This document shows positions 57,201-64,000 of a stretch of DNA of 64,000 bases, piece after piece. A model generated the notes under the pieces. It was not told the origin of the DNA. It did no database searches and saw only the letters and a list, made by a program, of their open reading frames with translations. The DNA lies in contig NC_054085.1 in the NCBI RefSeq assembly GCF_017562075.2, positions 34,986,039-35,050,038 of the forward strand, in the 5' to 3' direction. How positions within the stretch are numbered: the stretch's first letter is position 1; the number at the start of each line of letters is the position of its first letter. The DNA is from Anopheles merus (taxonomy: Eukaryota > Arthropoda > Insecta > Diptera > Culicidae). A program made the position numbers and the translations under genes.

Positions 57201-60200
57201 GCTCCAGCTCTTCCAGCTCGATCGCTTCACCGGTGCCTTCCGCCTGGCCACACTCCATGTACACACGCACCAGCCCACGGACGGTTTCCTCCGGAAGGAA
57301 ATTGTCCTGCCGGCAGCGGTTTCGCACGATCAGCTGCTGCAGCGTAAGGCACAGCTGCTGGTAGTGGTAGGTGCGTTGATTGCCACCGGCCACGAACACA
57401 TCCGCCGGCAGTTGCGCATAGTGGCGCAGCAGCGTACCGCAATGGCGCTCACTAAGCTTGAAGATGGTCTGCAGCTTTTGCGCCATTTCATCGTCGAGCT
57501 GCGTCGCCGATTCCACCGTCGACACCTGCATCAGCTCCGCCACGATCTTGTTCGAGTACAGCTCGGTGTAGCTCGCAAAGTGCGGCAGTTCGCACAGCAG
57601 CTGCATCAGCTCGTACACGAGCTCGGACACGTGCCGGCGCAGCGAACCATCCTCGTGCCGGATGATGGTAAAGTGCTCGAAGATGATCGGCCGCTGCAGA
57701 AAGATGCCCTCCAGCAGCTCGCCAACGTCCCGGCCGGACAGCACGTTCGGCTCGAGGAGATGTTTCAGCAGCATTTTACAGTGATTGCTGATTTGTTGCA
57801 CGCGTTCGGGTGTAAGCGTGCGCGATGCAATATAACGGCAGAGATAGAACAGGGTTTGATGGAGCAGATTCAGCAGCTCATCGCGCACGTGTCGCTTGTT
57901 GCGTTTCCAGTGGGCCGGGTTGAAGGAAAACTGCTTTTTCGTCACCAGCGCTGCATTGAGCTGGCTCATTGGAAGAGCATTCTTTTGCGGCAGCATACAC
58001 TCGCTCCCCTTCACCCAGCTCTCCGCATACTTGACCACCGTGCCCGTTATGCAGCCGTCTTTCAGGTCTTTCACCGCACGAACCACAATCTCGGGATGGG
58101 GCAGGTAGTGGAGATAGCGCAACACGACGGCTTCGAAGTACTTTTGAAACTTTTGCGGCCGACTGGTCGCACGGTCGAACATGTGCGTAAACAAATTGTC
58201 CGCCACGGGCAGCTCTACCTGCGCGTCAAGCAGTGCCGCATCCGAACCGGCCATCGTCTCCGTTTCGTCCGTTTCCTGCTCCACTCGCGCGAACAAAGCA
58301 TCCAGCTCGGTCTGCTGCTTCTGTGCGCTCACCACAAACGCATCGTCAATCAGTTTGTGATCGACTTCCTGCGCTGTTTTCGCTTTGTGGCCGATTTGAG
58401 AGGCCGCTTTGCCCGCTTCCTTCGCCAGATAGGTTACCAGCTCGGGCACCTGCTCCTGCGGCACGTCGGCCATTGCCTGGAACCAGAATTCTATCTCCGT
58501 GCCGCGATTACCGAACAGGGCCGTGTTGCGGAACAGCGTCAGCAGCTGTTCGGTGGCATCAAGGCGCGTCGCTTCGTCACCGCGCAGATATGCCTTCACC
58601 AGCAGCGTCAGAGCGGAGGGGAAAAGGGCGGAGTTGAACGATACACTTTGTGGTTCCAGCGCAATCACCACCTTGATCGCTTTGAACTCATAATTCAGGA
58701 AGTACCGCTCGACCACGGGGTTCTTGTACGCCGGCTGCAGAATGTCCCGGAAGGTGGTAATGAACGAGGACGCCTCGATGTACGCCCGGAAGGAGCGGAT
58801 GCACACCAGCAGGATGTCCATCGCCTTCTCGAGCGTGTGCTCCTGGCGCTTCATCGTGCGGTCGTCGCGTACCGTGGCCATCGCGCCCATAATTCGATCG
58901 ATGCTCGGGAACATGGCGACAATCTTGTTGATCGCTTCCACCTTCACCCTTTTGCGGCCGAACTGGTCCAGCAGCGGGCGGCGCTCGATCGCCTGCAGGT
59001 ATTGCTCGCAGCGCGACACCATGATGGAGAGAAGTTCGAAGTAGAGCGGGATGTTCTCCTTGCGCGTGTCCAGGGCCGCATTAATGTGCTCGAGCATCGA
59101 GCGTGGCAGTGTGGTCTGCACGACGAACGTTGCAAGCGTTTTAGCCGAAACGGTTTCGTCCAGTTTCGCGACCAGCTCGTCGGGTTTGTGCAGCGTCAGC
59201 ATGCTCTGCAGCATTGTGCGGACTTCTTCCGAGTTTAGCTTTAGCATGCCGCCGTACATGTCCAGCGTTGCTGGCAGCACCTCGGGACACATCTCGAGCA
59301 TACCGAGCACGAGCCGGCGCTGATGTTCGTTCAGCTGGGTGTGCTTCAGGTCCTGCAGTAGCTGCCGGTACCGAGGGCTGGCCCGGTCCAGCTCGATCGA
59401 CTTGGGCACCAAAAAGTACCGCCGAGAGGTAAGCAGCGGCAGCACGAACGTTTCGACCGCACTCAGCACACGCTGCTTGGCCCCTTCCAGAGTGATCTGC
59501 TTCTCGGGACCGACCCACTCGTACGCTTTGACGAACGCCTTGAGGATGTCCGTCGTGAAGGCCGTCCGGTACATGTACTTGTCCATGTCGGGGTTATCGA
59601 GAACGTACTTCTTCAGTGTGCTCATCACCAGAATCACGTTTTCCGCGCTGTCAAACACGAGGTTCATAGCCAGCGGATACACGAGGGACGGACGGGCCAG
59701 CCAAAAGCGCACCAGCTGCGTCGGCGTATCGATGAGAAACGCCAGATTAAACTCGATGAAGGCCGACCGGACCGAGTTGCCGATGTAGCCCTCCTGCTTG
59801 GCGACCGTCTCCCGGTACTCCGCTATCGTCATCTTCGCGCAGCACGTGTCCACCATCCGTAGCACATCGCGCCAGTGTGTCGTTGCGTCGACCAGTAGGA
59901 TCGCCCTGAGGAGTCGCAATGCCGAAGCCTTGCTGGCCATCGCATGCTCACCCTGGTCCTGCAACAGACTGCACACAACCGGTTGGTAGTTGGTCATGAT
60001 CGATCGGACACACTTGACGGCGTATTTGGCGTGCGTTTCATCGTAATCCAAGCACTGGAGCATCACCAGCTGGATCAGGTGCAGCACGTCGGCAATGTCG
60101 GTCAGCTTTTCCTTCTCGCAGGAGGACAGAACCTCCATCAGCGGCACCAACGTTCCACCACACCGAAGGTAGTACCCAAGTAACTCCCGGTTCTCGTACA

Positions 60201-60688
60201 CCTCCCGCAGAAAGTTTCGAATGGCTATGGAAAAAACAGGGGATAGAATGAGTATTTTGCCTCTTCGTTTGGGAGGTTTTCCTTACCCCGCACTTACCAG
60301 TCATTGCCATCGTTCCGGTAGTCAACTCCTTGCGGAAGTTTTCTGCCACTTTGGTACTCAATTTCTCCTTGCTGTTCGGATTCACATACCCGCCGTTCGG
60401 TTTCCCGATGTGATTCCGTTTCCTAAACACCTGCGACACAAGCCGACCCCTCGGTTTCATCCCCGCACGCTTTCCTCCTGCCACCATTCTTCGGCCCGGG
60501 TTCTTCGCGCCACCGGCAGCTTCCGCCGACGACTCACCGCCCGGCGTTCCGTTTTGCTTGGGTTTCTTCTGTTTCTTGACCGCGTGGTTCTCTCCGGTCG
60601 CTTCATTGGTCGGTTTCGGTTTCTTCTTCTGCACTGGACACTCAACACCGTTCGGTTTTATCTTACGCTTTACCGGAGTTGTCGTCAT
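54247..60688 (-). CDS. URB1: URB1 (Npa1), nucleolar pre-60S ribosome assembly factor
   Basis: Exons are 60688-60298 and 60224-54247, separated by a 73 bp intron with donor gtaagtgc and acceptor tttccatag. The split codon (G then CC) restores Ala and the frame, giving 2122 residues, close to the roughly 2270 of human URB1. The first exon is basic and Lys/Pro-rich (MTTTPVKRKIKPNG, KKQKKPKQNG), as expected of a nucleolar protein. The second exon starts IRNFLREVYENRELLGYYL and codes for a long alpha-solenoid-like chain with the Npa1-type N-terminal region and the conserved C-terminal region of the family. It ends in an acidic tail (Glu/Asp-rich from about residue 2090). URB1 acts early in 60S subunit maturation. 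In yeast Npa1 it clamps folding pre-25S rRNA together with other factors and snoRNAs. It is transcribed away from the unidentified gene at 63352. Confidence 0.95.
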
Positions 60689-61000
60689 TTTGATGTGTGG
60701 AGTGTGTTAGGAAAGGATATTTGTACGTTTTTTAAGGGAATTTATGAGAAAATTAAGCCGACCGAGCAATAAACACCACACCACGCGGTGCCGTTTCAAA
60801 ACAAACAACTGTCAAATTCGCAGTTCGTGGGGGGCTCAAGATGTGTAGAGAAAGGTGCGTCATGCCGAGCAAGGTGCACACAACAATAACAAACGGAATG
60901 AATCGTTTCATGTTGAAATATTTCAAGCCCGTTTCAAATGATCTTGAAAATTTGAATTTTCTCTGAATCTTTTCAGAAGGTCGTTAAAGGGCGCACATGG
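60689..61000 (-). promoter_or_regulatory. URB1 5' leader and promoter region
   Basis: Upstream of the URB1 ATG the minus strand holds TTTGACAG (plus-strand CTGTCAAA at 60809-60816), the same word and orientation seen ahead of CNOT9 and the transposase-like gene. No TATA box is obvious. The start site is not resolved. Confidence 0.35.
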
Positions 61001-62145
61001 CATGTGTGTTTGCAGCTATTTCGTTGCCTTTTTACGATGCTTCGGCGATATTTACAATTTAAATTCATCAAAACCAATTCAGCACTACATTTATTATAAG
61101 TTTGTGCCAGTGTGGCGTTCGATATCGACTGAAAGATTCAGTCTGTGGGTCTTTGAGCTTCTTGTTTGTCCGTTTAAGCAGTAATATTGCATACAGGATA
61201 AATATTACAGCGTTTTTGATAGACAGTTCGCGTATAAACAGCGATTATGATGTTCTATTCAGAGAATGTTCATCTTATGAGTTAATCACGATCCCTTTGA
61301 AGAATGGTAGAATGACAAAATGCATCCAATAACGATACATTTTTCCGTCTAGCATCGCACACACGGTAGACATGTGTAACAACAAATCAGTTCATTACAC
61401 CTTCAGCTTCTCTGCGCGTTACCGACTTCATCGCTAGGCTGCTACACCTCTTCCCACACGCGACAATGTTTCGAAACATAAAACGCATTCCGAACTAGTA
61501 ACGTACAATATCCGCCAGGTACACACCGCCCCACCCGCAATGCACCGATCGTCCAAAAGGAAAACATCCCGTCCAGACACTCGCCAAGCGCGCAATTTCA
61601 CTCCGAAACGGTGGACAAACATCCCACATGTGTGTTTGTGCGTTGTTCGAATGCAGTTTTTCCGAATGCCGAACACGATCGCGTTATTTTGAGGTTGCTG
61701 AGTTGTCTCTTGGACGTTCTGCGCCCGTTCTGGAGGAGGTGAGGGAGGGAGGAGTTGTTGCGTTGCGTATTCCTGCTCTGTATTGATGTCTGAACGCAAA
61801 CACACATACACCACGCACACCGACATATGCGCGACAAATGTGGGAGAGTTTGAGAGTTTTCCGTTGCGTGCGTGCGAGAGTGCGCAGTAGGGAAGGAAAA
61901 TTCACGCGAGATTTTCCAATCCGGTGTGTGGTTCGCGGGTGAGAGATCGACTGCGCTCCTTCATGCTGGTTCATACGGTCGGTGCCGTACGTTCGGGTAG
62001 GATCGCGTAGTCGGACTTCTTTTGCATCCGGCAGAGTACGGGGTAGTGGGTAGTTGTCGAGGCATACTAAGATTGTCATCAACTCCAACACCCAGACGAC
62101 GCTGGAAGAAAAAGTCCGATCAGAGATATTGAGGATCGCTAACAG
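61001..62145 (+). other. Intergenic DNA and possible non-coding first exon of the right-hand gene
   Basis: No credible coding frame. Near its end, GATCGCTAACAG is followed by a strong plus-strand donor gtaagtcg at 62146, so a 5' UTR exon of the gene starting at 63352 may end at 62145. The matching acceptor could be ctcctgcag ending at 62319, giving a 174 bp intron. The upstream limit of such an exon is unknown. Confidence 0.3.
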
Positions 62146-62319
62146 GTAAGTCGTGATCATCTTTTGTGTCCTCAAGAGAGTGAGTCATCATCCTGCTCCT
62201 GATCGTCAATACACTAGCGAAGCGAAGCGTTTGCAACAAGTTTGAACTTCAATTGCGTATCGTTATCTTCCGCAGATCGGTGGCCCCTGGCGTGGCGCAA
62301 GAAGATGCTGCTCCTGCAG

Positions 62320-63351
62320 TGATCGTGACACGTACGTGATAGAGGTGGAATTTTCCTCACTTTCTTCGCAAGCGCGGCGTTAGAAGCATCCCTACCCTAC
62401 ATTAAGCTGCGGACGTGACACGGAACGGGACAAAACGTGGGCGTTTGAGGTGCGCCATATTGGACGTAAAACCACCTTTCCTCCTAAAAACCCGTACCGT
62501 AGCAACGTGGATGGCGCAGTAAGACACACAGCGAGAGATCAGCAGAATCATCCTCACCAATACTGCCGAAATTCGGTCTGCGTCAGTGTTTTTGTTTGCG
62601 TTTCGCAACGGCGTTTCTCGTGCGTGCGGACGGGAGAGACGAACACCCGCAAAGCCAGATGCACTTGGAGAACTGCTGCAGCTGCAAACATGTAAAGAAA
62701 GAGAGCGAGAGAGAGAGCGATAAAAAACGGTGCCAATGTAGTGTCGATCGGGAAGAAGTGTGTGCATTAAATCGAACCTTTGTTCCCGGAAACTGCATTC
62801 CCTTTGGACCGGCCGTTCGCTGCCACAATCGAAATCGAAGCGCTCCCTGCGGGGTCGCTGCTGCTGTAGCTGCCGTACCAAAAGCTGAGAGCAAAACAGC
62901 ATATCATCCGAGTACGAACCACCATCACCACCACCCAGCACAACACATAACAGCGCTGCCGGTGTGTGGGCTAAAAATAGTGAAAACGAAGTATTTTTAC
63001 CATCTAATACCAATATTCGAAGGTGGCCGAGTGGCGTGCGCTGCCACTACGGGGTAGTAGGAAAAAACGGGACGCGATCACGGGAAGTGAAGGTGTGCGC
63101 AACACCCTTGCGGACGCGTGTTGTGTTGGTGTGTTCACCTGTGCACGGCTTCACAACTCGGGCGCTGGTGTTTATTAATTGTGAATTCGTGAATTTGCGT
63201 GATCTACAGCACGGTCGACGTGTTGCTTGCTTGAAGCGTGATTCATTCCGTTGTATTACGACCCAAATTCGGAACCTCTCGAACGTAAACAACTACGATC
63301 GATCGCAATAATTGACACTCTAAGTCTAAGGGTGCACTCCAATTACACTAC
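62320..63351 (+). other. Probable 5' UTR of the right-hand gene
   Basis: This kilobase between the acceptor at 62319 and the start codon at 63352 is GC-moderate, has many stops in all frames and a GA tract near 62698-62718. It may be a long leader with upstream ATGs, or may contain a promoter for a shorter transcript. Confidence 0.3.
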
Positions 63352-63588
63352 ATGTGCACACTAGCGACTTCTGTGGCGACTCCGGGTCTTGGAGCGGGAC
63401 GGATGGGGCTGAACGCGATTCAACCGCGGCAGGGCAGTACGGAAAGTGCGGGAAGCGGAGACTCGGACAGTGGGGGAGGAGGGGGAGACACATTTGGATC
63501 ACCGGTGTCGACAGCTGCGGCGGCGGCCGCCGCCCTCCAGTGGTACTATCTGGCGAATCTGGACGCACATTCGAGCGAGTCTTTGCAG
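63352..63588 (+). CDS. First coding exon of an unidentified gene (runs off right edge)
   Basis: An ATG at 63352 opens 79 codons in phase 0 to a consensus donor (ttgcag then gtaaga at 63589). The peptide starts MCTLATSVATPGLG, has a Gly-run in SGDSDSGGGGGD, an Ala run, then a more ordered-looking LQWYYLANLDAHSSESLQ. I do not recognise the protein. The Gly/Ala runs and the aromatic motif suggest the disordered N-terminus of a larger protein. The plus-strand upstream sequence has 5' UTR-like splice sites. The downstream exons lie beyond the window. Confidence 0.6.
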
Positions 63589-63735
63589 GTAAGATGGCCG
63601 CCGTTGAAGTAGAAGATACATTCCAAAGTGTGAAGATCTCAACAAGTGTTTTTTGAGCTCTGTAATTAGAGGTGTGATTAGGATATATTCATTGGAATTG
63701 TTTAATGGAATGAGATCTATAGACCTAGCCTGCTT

Positions 63736-63748
63736 ATTCGGAGACCTT
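63736..63748. repeat. Target-site duplication, left copy
   Basis: ATTCGGAGACCTT here is repeated exactly at 63958-63970, bracketing the SINE. Confidence 0.92.
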
Positions 63749-63957
63749 CTTCTTCTTTTTGGCACAACAACCGCTGGCGGTCAGGTCAAGGCCTGCCTGT
63801 ACCCACTGGTGAAGTGGGCTTGGCTTTCAGTGACTTATTGTTACCATAGCAGGATAGTCAGTCCTACGTATGGGGGCACGGTCTATTCGGGGCTTGAACC
63901 CATGACTGGCATGTTGTTAAGTCGTTCGTGTTGACGACTGTACCACCAGACCGGCCC
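63749..63957 (-). mobile_element. tRNA-derived SINE, SINE200-like
   Basis: Read on the minus strand the element begins GGGCCGGTCTGGTGGTACAG, with a tRNA-type A box (rc of 63931-63948). It has a B box GGGTTCAAGCCCCG (rc of 63888-63901) and ends in a short AGAAGAAG tail. Its length of 209 bp and sequence match my memory of the Anopheles gambiae SINE200 family. Both sides carry the identical 13-mer ATTCGGAGACCTT (63736-63748 and 63958-63970), a perfect target-site duplication, so this copy is recent. It lies antisense to the host gene. Confidence 0.9.
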
Positions 63958-63970
63958 ATTCGGAGACCTT
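63958..63970. repeat. Target-site duplication, right copy
   Basis: The exact partner of 63736-63748, directly abutting the tRNA-like head of the SINE. Confidence 0.92.
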
Positions 63971-64000
63971 ACCTGGCTAATTTCTTCATCAAATGTTAAA

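Larger units (their letters stand above)
63589..64000 (+). other. Start of the first intron of the right-hand gene
   Basis: The intron begins gtaagatgg at 63589 and continues past the window end. About half of what is visible is a SINE insertion (63749-63957) and its target-site duplication. Confidence 0.55.

Noticed and set aside
57166..59238. 690-codon plus-strand frame opposite URB1
   Set aside because: It lies wholly antisense to a well-supported conserved coding exon. Its Leu/His/Arg-rich composition is what the complement of URB1 codons gives, and it resembles no known protein.
63653..63934. 93-codon plus-strand frame at the right end
   Set aside because: It reads through the antisense strand of the SINE and its target-site duplication.

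Overview
The window looks like nuclear DNA of a mosquito, most likely Anopheles. Genes have short GT-AG introns (about 65-150 bp) beside very large ones. The coding exons belong to conserved animal proteins (CNOT9/Rcd-1, an ANKRD6/diversin-like ankyrin protein, URB1). A tRNA-derived SINE resembling Anopheles SINE200 and a non-LTR retrotransposon are present, and non-coding DNA is rich in CA/TG and GA microsatellites. Placement in Anopheles rests on recalled family knowledge and gene structure; no search was run.

Layout. 1-1337: mostly unexplained, with a possible minus-strand exon at the left edge. 1338-2246 (+): a small two-exon gene or remnant whose end resembles the transposase-domain proteins scattered through insect genomes. 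2384-3509 (+): complete four-exon CNOT9/Rcd-1. 3510-4954: the 3' ends of two convergent genes. 4955-23787 (-): an ANKRD6/diversin-like gene. I assemble it from six coding exons whose splice phases all agree (1558 residues), with a 13.8 kb intron after the first coding exon. A likely non-coding first exon ends at 51828, so about 42 kb (9863-51827) would be intron of this one gene. 45156-47280 (-): a 5'-truncated non-LTR retrotransposon with an open reverse transcriptase frame, inside that intron in the host's transcriptional direction. 54247-60688 (-): complete two-exon URB1 (2122 residues). 63352-63588 (+): first coding exon of an unidentified gene running off the right edge. Its first intron carries a SINE (63749-63957) flanked by a perfect 13 bp target-site duplication.

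The genes are not a pathway. CNOT9 acts in mRNA decay, URB1 in 60S ribosome assembly, and the ankyrin protein probably in Wnt/planar-polarity signalling. The most interesting unexplained signals are two short recurrent sequences in the large introns: GCGACGAACC, seen eight times on both strands between 16 and 54 kb with three copies near the inferred ankyrin-gene promoter, and an AT-island family built on GCCTAAAAGTATGCAA, seen about seven times between 9 and 30 kb, partly as hairpins.
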